DNA from: Nigerium massiliense
GTDB lineage: Bacteria > Actinomycetota > Actinomycetes > Propionibacteriales > Propionibacteriaceae
DNA length: 64,000 nucleotides
Assembly: GCF_000826085.1 (NCBI RefSeq)
Contig: NZ_CCYM01000003.1
Coordinates: forward strand, 806,001-870,000
Direction: 5' to 3'
Shown: positions 1 through 8,106 of the stretch, one piece after another
How the letters are laid out: every line of letters starts with the position of its first letter
How positions within the stretch are numbered: position 1 is the first letter of the stretch
Notes under the pieces: model-generated
What the model was told of the DNA's origin: nothing
Database searches by the model: none
Seen by the model: the letters and a program-made list of their open reading frames with translations, nothing else
Translations under genes and position numbers: made by a program

Positions 1-1
1 C

Positions 2-349
2 GCCGGCTGCATCATCCGCGCCAAGCTGCTCGACCGCATCAGCAACGAGTACGCGGCGAACAACCTCGTCACGCTGCTCGAGGCCCCGTCCATCAAGGCC
101 GAGCTCGCCGCGTGCCAGGATTCCTGGCGCCGCGTCGTGGCCCGCGCCACCGAGGCCGGCGTCCCGATCCCGGGCTTCTCCTCGGCGCTGTCCTACTACG
201 ACATGGTGCGCGCTCCGCGTCTGAACGCCGCCCTGACCCAGGGTCTGCGCGACTTCTTCGGCTCGCACACCTACAAGCGCGTCGACAAGCCGGGCGTGTT
301 CCACACGCTGTGGTCGGGCGACCGCTCCGAGGTCGAGATCGAGGCCTGA
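2..349 (+). CDS. gnd: 6-phosphogluconate dehydrogenase, C-terminal part
   Basis: This is the 3' end of a gene that begins before the window. It would catalyse oxidative decarboxylation of 6-phosphogluconate to ribulose 5-phosphate with NADP/NAD reduction in the pentose phosphate pathway. The visible 115 residues match the all-helical C-terminal domain of the Gnd family: GCIIRAKLLDRI, then PGFSSALSYYDM and the tail FGSHTYKRVDKPG, which contains the substrate-contacting loop. It ends at TGA 347-349 and is followed by a GC-rich hairpin. Only the C-terminal domain is visible, but the family match is strong. Confidence 0.93.
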   Translation, partial: AGCIIRAKLLDRISNEYAANNLVTLLEAPSIKAELAACQDSWRRVVARATEAGVPIPGFSSALSYYDMVRAPRLNAALTQGLRDFFGSHTYKRVDKPGVFHTLWSGDRSEVEIEA

Positions 350-379
350 TCGAGCCCTCCGGCTTCGCACACCGTCGAT

Positions 380-403
380 GCCGCGCCGGTTCTCCGGCGC
401 GGC
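380..403. terminator. Hairpin between convergent gnd and aroE
   Basis: A perfect 10-bp stem (GCCGCGCCGG, 380-389, with CCGGCGCGGC, 394-403) and a TTCT loop lie between the convergent gnd and aroE ends. There is no clear T-tract, so it may be a bidirectional or factor-assisted terminator. Confidence 0.6.
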
Positions 404-418
404 GTCGTCGCGTCCGGG

Positions 419-1246
419 TCAGGTGGTCCGGCGGCGGGCGTACTCGCGACGGCAGGCCTCGACGAGCGGTTCGGGCGGGCAGTCGCGTCCGGTCATCAGC
501 TTGAGCTGCTCGATCCCCTGGCCCACCAGCAGGTCGAGCCCGTCCAGCGACGGGCGACCCGCGGCGTCCGCGGCGGACCGCAATGGCGACGGTCCGTGGC
601 TGTAGACCGCGTCGAACGCCCCTCTCGCCAGCGCGACCAGGCCGGACGCCCACGACGGCTCGAGGTCGGTGGGCACGGTGTTGACGACGAGGTCGACCTG
701 GCGTCCCGGCGTCGTCCCCCACGGCAGCACCTCCAGGGTCTGGCCGAACCGGGCGGCAGGACCGGCGAGGCTGCCCAGGGCGCGGCCGGCGTCCCGGGCC
801 AGGACGGTGATCTCACGCACGCCGAGCATCGCCAGGGCCAGGAGCGAGGACCGGGCGGTCGCGCCGGCCCCCAGCAGGATCGCCGAGGTGGCCGACGTGA
901 TGCCACGCCAGCCGCACGCGGCGACCATGCCGGTGACGTCGGTGTTGTGCACCTGCGGCCTGGCGCCCCCACGGCCGAAGAGATAGGTGTTGCCGGACGC
1001 CAGCTGGCGCGCCCGCTCCGACGGCTCCCCCAGCGTCACGAGGCGTTCCTTCAGCGGCGCCGTACAGGCAAGGCCGACCCACTCGGGCCCGCAGTCGGCG
1101 ATGAAGCCCGGCAGGTCGTCGGGCAGCATCTCGAACCGGTCGAACGTCCAGTCGGTGAGCCCGAGCAGTTCGTAGGCGGTGCGGTGCAGCACCGGCGACA
1201 GCGAGTGCGCGATCGGGGAGCCGAGGACAGCGCAGCGGTGGGTCAT
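419..1246 (-). CDS. aroE: Shikimate 5-dehydrogenase
   Basis: Predicted 275-residue NADP-dependent shikimate dehydrogenase acting in the shikimate pathway. The N-terminal substrate loop GSPIAHSLSP (residues 9-18) binds shikimate. The catalytic pair is Lys66 (TAPLKE) and Asp103 (NTDV). A Rossmann GAGATAR motif sits near 126-132, and the C-terminal VGQGIEQLKLMTG helix is typical. The chosen ATG at 1246 is preceded by AGGAG; an upstream in-frame extension to 1453 lacks family similarity. The active-site stretch reads GLACTAPLKE rather than the usual VTxPxK, so a quinate/shikimate paralogue is possible, although the key Lys and Asp are kept. Confidence 0.88.
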   Translation of the reverse strand: MTHRCAVLGSPIAHSLSPVLHRTAYELLGLTDWTFDRFEMLPDDLPGFIADCGPEWVGLACTAPLKERLVTLGEPSERARQLASGNTYLFGRGGARPQVHNTDVTGMVAACGWRGITSATSAILLGAGATARSSLLALAMLGVREITVLARDAGRALGSLAGPAARFGQTLEVLPWGTTPGRQVDLVVNTVPTDLEPSWASGLVALARGAFDAVYSHGPSPLRSAADAAGRPSLDGLDLLVGQGIEQLKLMTGRDCPPEPLVEACRREYARRRTT

Positions 1247-1373
1247 GGGATCTCCTGGCTGATGGAACGTCGAGCCACCGTAGCCCGAGGTGGCGAGGGC
1301 TCGCGACCACGGAACTTTGTCCGCCGTTCCTGCTACGTTCATCGCGTCTGGTCCTGGACGAAACGAGGAACCC

Positions 1374-3708
1374 ATGCCCCACCCGCCCCGCATTGCTGCG
1401 CCTCGCGGCCGCAGTCTCGATCCTTCTCCTACCCCTGAGCGCCCTGCCCGCAACGGCCGCCCCGGCCACGCCCGACTCCCCCCCGTCGCCGAGCACCGCA
1501 GCTCCCGACCTCATCCGTGGCGCCAGCGCCGCCACGGTGGGCGAGACCTACATCGTGACGTTCAAGGACGGCACGTCCCCGGCCCGCACCGTCGCGGGCG
1601 CCAGCGCCGTCGGAGCGCAGGTGATCGCCCCGCTCACCGAGGTCTTCGACGGGGCCATCGTGCGCGCCACGAAGACCGAGGCGCAGCGCCTCGCCGCGCG
1701 CCCCGACGTGGTGCGCGTCACCCCCGACCGGGTCGTCACCGGCAGCGCCGAGACCCAGTCGAGCGCACCGTGGGGCCTCGATCGCGTCGATCAGAGGGCG
1801 CTGCCGCTGAACCGTACGTTCACCTACGGCCCCTCCGGCCACGGCATCACCGCCTACATCATCGACAGCGGCATCAACGCCAACCACACCGAGTTCGGTG
1901 GCCGGGTCGCCCCGGGCGTGGTCGTCCAGGACATCGGCACCACCATCGCCGACTGCCACGGCCACGGCACCCACACCTCGGGCACCGTCGCCGGCCGCAC
2001 CTACGGCGTCGCGAAGTCGGCGACGATCGTGCCCGTCCGGGTGCTGGACTGCCAGAATTCCGGCACCGTGTCGGGCTTCGTCTCCGGCATGGACTGGGTG
2101 GTCAAGCACCACCGTCCCGGCCAGCCCGCCGTCGCGAATCTGAGTCTCGGCGCTCCCGCGGTGATCCCCGAGCTCGACCGGGCCACGCGGGCCCTGATCA
2201 ACGACGGCGTCACCGTGGTCGTGGCGGCCGGCAACTCGGGCCAGGACGCGTGCCAGGAGTCCCCGGGGCGGCTGCCCGCCGCCATCACCGTCGGCGCCAC
2301 CACCGCGTCCGACACCCGGGCCCCCTACTCCAACTACGGCACGTGCCTGGACACCTTCGCCCCGGGCGACCAGATCCTCTCCGCCGCCTACGACAGCAAC
2401 ACCGGCTCGGCCACCATGAGCGGCACGTCGATGGCCACCCCGCACGTCGCGGGCGCCGTAGCGCAGTATCTGGAACGCCACCGCACCGCCACCCCGGCGC
2501 AGGTGACGAGCGCCCTCCTCGGCGCCGCCACGACCGGACGGGTGAAATCCCCCGGCGCCAGGTCTCCCAACCGGCTGCTCTACACGGCCGGGTTCACCGC
2601 CGAGGCCGCGTCCGGCTCGTACTGGCCCGTCGGCCCCAACCGCATCCTCGATACGCGCACCGGCAATCCGGTGGCGGCCAACAGCTCGCGCACCATCGCC
2701 GTGCGGGGGCGGGGCGGCGTCCCGATGAATGCCTCCGCCGTCGTGCTGAACGTGACGGTCACGCAGCCGCGCACCGCTGGCAACGTGGTGGTGCATCCCG
2801 CTGGCATCGCGGCGCCGACGGCGTCCAACCTGAACTTCGTGCCGGGCCAGACCGTCGCGAACCTGGTGACGGTGCGGCTCGGCACGAACGGCCAGGTCAC
2901 GCTGCGCAACAACGCCGGCGGAAGCAGCCACCTCATCGCCGACGTCGCCGGCTACTACGTCGCCGGGACGCCCACCGCGGCGGGCACCTATCAGTCGCTG
3001 GTGCCCGCGCGCGCTTTCGACAGCCGCACCGGCACGAAGCTTGCGCCGAACGAGTCCCGCGCCGTGCAGATCACGGGGCGGAGCGGCGTCCCGTCTGCTG
3101 TCGGCGCCGTCGTCGTCAACCTGACCGTGACCCAGCCCACTCGCGCGGGCCACCTCACCGCGTACCCCAGCGGCACCCCGGCCCCCTCGTCGTCCAACGT
3201 CAACTTCGGCTCCGGGGAGACCCGCGCGAATCAGGCGGTCGTCAAGGTGGGATCCGACGGGCGCATCAGCCTGCTCAACAGCTCCGCGGGCAGCACCCAC
3301 GCGATCGTCGACATCGCCGGGTACTACCTGCAGGGGACGCCCACGCTGCCCGGTACCTTCGTCGCGCTGAACCCGGCCCGCCTCTACGACAGCCGGCCCA
3401 ACGACCCCGTCGCCGCCGCGACGAGCCGCTACCTGCCGGTCGGTGGCCGCGCCGGAGTGCCCTCCACCGGCGTCACGGCGGCCGCGCTGAACGTCACCGT
3501 GACGAGCCCGACGTCGGCCGGCAACCTGACGGGGTACCCGCACGGCCGCAATGAGCCCGGCACGTCGAACCTCAACTTCGTCGCGGGGAGCACCGTTCCC
3601 AACGCGGTCATGGCCGAACTGGGCGAGTACGGGGCGGTGCGGGCGAAGAACAGCTCGAAGGGCACGATTCACCTCGTCGCCGACGTCTTCGGCTACTTCA
3701 AGAGCTGA
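1374..3708 (+). CDS. Secreted subtilisin-like serine protease with three C-terminal repeats (start probably frameshifted)
   Basis: The open frame runs from TTG 1393 to 3708 (771 residues). It has a hydrophobic signal segment ending near ATAA, an I9-type propeptide (YIVTFKDG), and an S8 catalytic domain with Asp158 (IIDSG), His191 (GHGTHTSG), the AAGNSG oxyanion region and Ser346 (SGTSMATPHVAGA). Three repeats of about 120 residues follow, starting near 409, 535 and 658. Each opens with a [LP]xPxRxxDSR-like motif and closes with DVAGYY or DVFGYF. The only good start signal, GAGGAA plus ATG at 1374, is out of frame by one base. Removing one C from the CCCC run at 1377-1380 gives MPTRPALLRLAAAV, a normal signal peptide. 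The entry starts at that ATG. The protein is expected to be extracellular. Confidence 0.85.
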
Positions 3709-3735
3709 CGCGATGTCTCGGGAAGGGAGCCTGTC

Positions 3736-4767
3736 GTGACCGCCGCCAGTCCGGCGCAACGGGACCGCGCGCTCGGGGCGCTGCTGTGCCTCGCCGTCGG
3801 GGACGCGCTGGGCATGCCCACGCAGTACCTGCCGCAGGAGGTGATCGCCCAACGCTACGGCGTGCTCGACGGGTTCCATCCCGGGCCCGACGACAACGAC
3901 ATCAGCCGCGGGACGCCGGCGGGCACGGTCACCGACGACACCGACCAGGCCCTCATCGTCGGCCGACTGCTGGTGGCCGGACGCGGCCGCGTCGACCCGC
4001 ACGCGCTGGCCGCCGACCTGCTCGCGTGGGAGGCACGGATGCGCGAGCGCGGGTCGCTCGATCTGCTCGGACCTTCGACGCGGCGCGCGCTCGACCTGGC
4101 CCGGCAGGGCGTCCCGCCCGATCGGACCGGGCGCTGGGGTGACACCAACGGGGCGGCGATGCGCATCGCCCCGGTCGGCGTGGCCTTCTCGGCCGAGCCG
4201 CTGGACGGGCTCGTCGACGCCGTCGCCCAGGTCAGCGCCGTCACGCACAACACGCAGTTGGCCATCGCGGGGGCGTCAGCGATCGCCGCCGCGGTGAGCT
4301 CGGGCGTCGGGGGCGCGCGCCTGACCGAGTCGCTCGCGATCGCCACGGCCGCGGCCAGGCTCGGCGCGCAGCGCGGCCATTACGTGGCAGGCGCCGACGT
4401 CGCCACGCGTGTCGCCTGGGCTCTCGACCTCGTGTCCGGACGCCGCCCCGAGGACGCGCTGGGCCTGATCTACCGCCTGGTCGGCGCGGGGGTGGCCACC
4501 CAGGAGGCGGTGCCTGCGGCGCTGGCGATCGCGTCGCTGTTCCCGGCCGACCCGTGGGGCGCCTGCCGGTACGCGGCCAGCCTCGGCGGAGACTGCGACA
4601 CGATCGCAGCGATGGCGGGGGCTGTCGTGGGCGCGCACAACCCCGTGACGTCCGTCCCGCCGCACATCCGTGCCGAACTGGACGCCGCCAACCCCGGCCT
4701 GGGGCTGCCCGACCTCGTCGACGGGCTTTTGGAGCTGAGAACCGGATCGGGCAGCGGCGTCCGATGA
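3736..4767 (+). CDS. ADP-ribosylglycohydrolase (DraG/ARH) family protein
   Basis: A 343-residue ADP-ribosylglycohydrolase-fold enzyme. The family hydrolyses N- or O-glycosidic bonds to ribose using a dinuclear Mg centre. Metal-binding motifs are visible: GDALGMPTQ near residue 22, TDDTDQ near 66-71 and GGDCDTIAAMAGA near 284-296. GTG 3736 follows GGGAAGGGAG at normal spacing. The gene overlaps the next gene, an NCS1 permease, by ATGA, and that gene overlaps a PfkB kinase. The three-gene set resembles E. coli yegT-yegU-yegV, which suggests uptake, hydrolysis and phosphorylation of a nucleoside or ribosyl compound rather than reversal of protein ADP-ribosylation. The substrate is not evident from the sequence. 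Confidence 0.85.
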   Translation: MTAASPAQRDRALGALLCLAVGDALGMPTQYLPQEVIAQRYGVLDGFHPGPDDNDISRGTPAGTVTDDTDQALIVGRLLVAGRGRVDPHALAADLLAWEARMRERGSLDLLGPSTRRALDLARQGVPPDRTGRWGDTNGAAMRIAPVGVAFSAEPLDGLVDAVAQVSAVTHNTQLAIAGASAIAAAVSSGVGGARLTESLAIATAAARLGAQRGHYVAGADVATRVAWALDLVSGRRPEDALGLIYRLVGAGVATQEAVPAALAIASLFPADPWGACRYAASLGGDCDTIAAMAGAVVGAHNPVTSVPPHIRAELDAANPGLGLPDLVDGLLELRTGSGSGVR

Positions 4768-6260
4768 GCGGGGCAGGGCCGCAGGCAGCGGGGGGCGCCG
4801 TCGCGCGACGGGTGGGGGTGATCGAGACCCGCGGCATCGAGCCTGTGCCCGACGATGAGCGCCACGGCGGCGCGCTCGGCCTGTTCTGGATGTGGTTCGG
4901 CGCCAACATGGGCGTCCTCGGCATCACGCTCGGCGCGTCACTGGTCACGTTCACGGGCCTCAACGTCGCCCAGGCCGTGGGCGTCGCCGCCGTCGGCTCC
5001 CTGGGCTCGTTCCTCCTGGTGGGGGTGCTCAGCACCGCGGGCATGCGCAGCGGCGCCCCGGGACTGACGCTGTCCCGGGCCGTGTTCGGCGTCCGCGGCA
5101 ACTGGGGCCCGACGCTCGTGTCGTGGCTCGGGTTCGTGGGCTGGGAGACCGTGATGTGCACCACCGCCGCCTTCGCGCTGGTGGCGGTGCTGGCCCAGCT
5201 CGGGGTCACCGCCGGTCCCGCGCTGACAGCCGTGTGCGTGGTCGCGGTCGTGCTGGTGGCCGCGTTCATCGGCCTGTTCGGGCACGCGACGATCATGTGG
5301 CTGCAGAAGTGGCTCACCTGGATCTTCGGCGCGCTCACGCTCGTGGTCGTGGGCTTCCTGGTCGTCACGGTCGACTGGGCCGCGGTCGCGCAGCTGCCGC
5401 CCGGACCGCCGGAGGCGGTGATGGCCGGGGTCGGCTTCATCGCCGCCGGCACCGGCATCGGCTGGGTCGCTGCCGGCGCCGACTACGCTCGCTACCTGCC
5501 GCGTTCCGTGCCGTCGGGCCGCATCGTCGCCGCCACCGTGCTCGGCGCCGGGCTGCCGCTCATCGTCATCGCCTCGACCGGTGCGCTGATGGCCGCCGGG
5601 GACCCGGAGCTCGCGTCCGCGAACGACCCGGTGGCCGCGATCGGCGCCTCGCTGCCCCCGTGGATGTACGTCCCGTACCTGATCGCGGCGGTGTTCGGGC
5701 TGATCGCGGCTGCCGACCTGTCGATGTACTCCTCCGGGCTCAACCTCCTGACGGGCGGGATCCGGGTGCGGCGTCCCACGGCGGTGGTCGTCGACGCCAC
5801 CCTGATCACGCTCGGTGGGCTCTACATCACGGTGGTCGCGCAGGACTTCTACGGCCCCTTCACCACGTTCCTGACCCTGCTCGCCGTGCCGCTGACGGCC
5901 TGGGCCGGCATCGTGCTGGTCGACATGGGCCGGCGTCGCCGTGATGACCCGCGGGCGCTCCTCGACACCCGCCCCGGCAGCGAGTACTGGTACCGCGGCG
6001 GCGTGCGGCCCGGCGCGGTGATCTCCTGGATCGGCGCGATCGCGCTCGGGCTGTGCTTCGCCCACGCCGAGGTCGGCGACACCACCTGGTTCGCCGGCCC
6101 GCTTTCGGGGACGTGGCTCGGCCAGAACTCGCTCGCCTGGCTCGTCGCGGGAGTCACGGGCGCGCTGCTGTTCGCGGTGCTGCGCGCCCTGACCGAAGGT
6201 CGGTCGCCGGCCACGTCCCCGGCCGCCCGCCACCGCGACGCAAAGGGCGACGGTGCCTGA
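4764..6260 (+). CDS. NCS1-family nucleobase/nucleoside permease
   Basis: A 498-residue polytopic membrane protein of the NCS1 family (cytosine, purine, allantoin and thiamine permeases). These are secondary transporters coupled to protons or sodium. About twelve hydrophobic segments begin at FWMWFGANMGVLGITLGASL (near residue 36), and the segment GFIAAGTGIGWVAAGADYARYLP is characteristic. ATG 4764 overlaps the stop of the upstream glycohydrolase gene (ATGA), indicating translational coupling. It should import the compound processed by its two neighbours. A long in-frame upstream extension is only a shadow of the glycohydrolase gene. Confidence 0.85.
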   Translation: MSGAGPQAAGGAVARRVGVIETRGIEPVPDDERHGGALGLFWMWFGANMGVLGITLGASLVTFTGLNVAQAVGVAAVGSLGSFLLVGVLSTAGMRSGAPGLTLSRAVFGVRGNWGPTLVSWLGFVGWETVMCTTAAFALVAVLAQLGVTAGPALTAVCVVAVVLVAAFIGLFGHATIMWLQKWLTWIFGALTLVVVGFLVVTVDWAAVAQLPPGPPEAVMAGVGFIAAGTGIGWVAAGADYARYLPRSVPSGRIVAATVLGAGLPLIVIASTGALMAAGDPELASANDPVAAIGASLPPWMYVPYLIAAVFGLIAAADLSMYSSGLNLLTGGIRVRRPTAVVVDATLITLGGLYITVVAQDFYGPFTTFLTLLAVPLTAWAGIVLVDMGRRRRDDPRALLDTRPGSEYWYRGGVRPGAVISWIGAIALGLCFAHAEVGDTTWFAGPLSGTWLGQNSLAWLVAGVTGALLFAVLRALTEGRSPATSPAARHRDAKGDGA

Positions 6261-7188
6261 ACCCGCCGGCATCGTCAGCCTGGGCAGCATCCTCGTCGAT
6301 CTCGCCGCGGACGTCCCCGCCCTGCCGCCCCGCGGAGGCGACGTCCTCGCGAGCGGCGGCCGCATCCAGGTCGGCGGCGGGTTCAACCTCGCCGCCGCGG
6401 CGGCACGCTCGGGAGCACGCTGCCGCTACGCCGCCCCGCACGGCACGGGCCCGTACGGCGACCTGGTGCGGGCGGCGCTCACGGCCGAGGCCATCGCGGT
6501 CACGACGCCGCCGCGCACCGACGGCGACACCGGCTGGTGCCTCGCCTTGGTGGAGCCCGACGCCGAGCGGACCTTCGTCACCGTGCCCGGGGTGGAGGCG
6601 CGGCTCTCCCCCGCTGACCTCGCCGCCGCCCGCGTGCTGCCGGGCGACCTCGTCGCGGTCTCCGGCTACGACCTGTGCTACCCCGGCAGCGGTCCCGTGC
6701 TCGAGGACTGGCTGGCCGGCCTGGACGCCCGCGTCCTGCTCGATCCGGGTCCGCTCGTCGCGGAGATCCCGCCCCGACGGCTCGACCTCGTCCTGTCGCG
6801 GCTGACCGTGCTGACGCTCAACCGCCGGGAAGCCGCACTGCTGGTCGGGCCCGTGGCCGACGACCGTGCGCTGCTGGCCGGGCTGCGCGAGCGCCTGCCG
6901 CGCGCGGCCCTGGTCGTCCTGCGGATCGGGGACGCCGGCTGTCTCGCCGCGGGCGGTGAACTCGGGGACGAGACGCTCGCGCTGGACGCACCCGCGGTCA
7001 CCGCGGTCGACACCACCGGCGCGGGCGACACCCACACCGGCGTGCTGCTCGCCGGGCTGGCGCGCGGCGACGACCCTGAGGCGGTGCTGACGAGGGCGAA
7101 CGCCGCCGCGTCCTACTCCGTGACCAGGCGTGGACCGGCAACCGCCCCGACGACCGCCGAACTCGACCGCTGGCTGGCCGCCCGCTGA
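6253..7188 (+). CDS. PfkB-family carbohydrate/nucleoside kinase
   Basis: A 311-residue ribokinase-like sugar kinase that transfers phosphate from ATP to a sugar or nucleoside hydroxyl. It has the N-terminal GGGFNLAAAAARSG region of PfkB signature 1 and the C-terminal DTTGAGDTHTG signature 2 (residues 253-263), where Asp259 is the catalytic base. GTG 6253 overlaps the permease gene by 8 bases, so the three genes form one translationally coupled unit. In this cassette it would phosphorylate the imported nucleoside or the sugar released by the glycohydrolase. Substrate specificity cannot be read from the sequence. Confidence 0.87.
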   Translation: MPEPAGIVSLGSILVDLAADVPALPPRGGDVLASGGRIQVGGGFNLAAAAARSGARCRYAAPHGTGPYGDLVRAALTAEAIAVTTPPRTDGDTGWCLALVEPDAERTFVTVPGVEARLSPADLAAARVLPGDLVAVSGYDLCYPGSGPVLEDWLAGLDARVLLDPGPLVAEIPPRRLDLVLSRLTVLTLNRREAALLVGPVADDRALLAGLRERLPRAALVVLRIGDAGCLAAGGELGDETLALDAPAVTAVDTTGAGDTHTGVLLAGLARGDDPEAVLTRANAAASYSVTRRGPATAPTTAELDRWLAAR

Positions 7189-7236
7189 CGCGCGGCGACC
7201 GCCGACGCGGCGATACCCCACGCCGGGCGAACGTCC

Positions 7237-8106
7237 TCAGCCTGTGGCCACCGCCGGCCACCGCTCGGCGGCGGCGCGCAGTTCGTCCGGCAGCGGCGCG
7301 GGGCGCAGGTCGGCGTACCCGTGCACCAGGACGGTCGTCGAGGTACTGAACACGGTCCCGTCATCCGGGTCCGCGATCTGCTGGACGAGCGTCACGGACG
7401 TCCGGCCCGCGCGGGCGATCGCCGTCCGGACGACGATGGGCTCGGTGCGGAACTCGATCTGGCTCTGGTAGCGCAGGTCCTGCCGGGCGACGAGCCAGCT
7501 GTGCTCCGGCTCGGCGGTCGAACTCCTGATGGACTCCCCGTCGAGCAGCTCCGCCATCAGCTTCACCCGCGCCTCGCCGACGAAGTCGTAGAAGCGGACG
7601 TTGTTGACATGCCCGTAGGAGTCCAGGTCCGACCAGCGCAGCCGTACGGGACAGACGTGCGCGGCGTGTCCGATCGTCCAGGAGCCGATGTCGCGCAGCC
7701 CGTCGTCGGTGTCCTCCTGGATCGAGCGCAGGTAGTCTCGCTCGGCCGTCCCGAGGCGGGTGGGGCGTCCGACCTCGAAGTCGTACACGCAGCACACCGT
7801 CCGTGCCCGGACGACCAACCGGTCGCCGTCGAACACGTCGTAGCCGATCGTGAACTGCGCCGCGCGCACCTCCACGACCCGCAGGTCGACCCGCAGCGGA
7901 CGCCGGCTGAACAGGATCGAGCCCAGGTACTCCACCGTGTGACTGACCACCACGATGCCGTCGCCGAGCAGGTGCGCCAGCGGGCCGGCCAACGTGAAGT
8001 CGACGCGTGCCTCCTGGAGCAGGTCGACGACCTTGCCGTTGTTGACGTGGCCTTGCGCGTCCAGGTCGAGCCACCGCAGCGGGACCTCAAGCTGGAACGT
8101 GCTCAC
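7237..8106 (-). CDS. Double-hotdog acyl-CoA thioesterase
   Basis: A 289-residue protein with two 4HBT-type hotdog domains, each opening with the family motif: WLDLDAQGHVNN near residue 13 and RWSDLDSYGHVNN near residue 160. It is expected to hydrolyse acyl-CoA thioesters in the cytosol, with the Asp of each motif as the catalytic candidate. GTG 8106 overlaps the stop of the acyl-CoA ligase gene (GTGA), so the two enzymes are co-translated and act on the same pool: one makes acyl-CoA, the other releases it. A longer in-frame upstream extension to 9234 is an antiframe shadow of the ligase gene. Confidence 0.85.
   Translation of the reverse strand: MSTFQLEVPLRWLDLDAQGHVNNGKVVDLLQEARVDFTLAGPLAHLLGDGIVVVSHTVEYLGSILFSRRPLRVDLRVVEVRAAQFTIGYDVFDGDRLVVRARTVCCVYDFEVGRPTRLGTAERDYLRSIQEDTDDGLRDIGSWTIGHAAHVCPVRLRWSDLDSYGHVNNVRFYDFVGEARVKLMAELLDGESIRSSTAEPEHSWLVARQDLRYQSQIEFRTEPIVVRTAIARAGRTSVTLVQQIADPDDGTVFSTSTTVLVHGYADLRPAPLPDELRAAAERWPAVATG

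Noticed and set aside
1429..4248. A 939-codon antisense frame over the subtilase and glycohydrolase genes
   Set aside because: Arg/Gly/Ala-rich composition with no domain; it is a shadow of well-supported genes on the plus strand.
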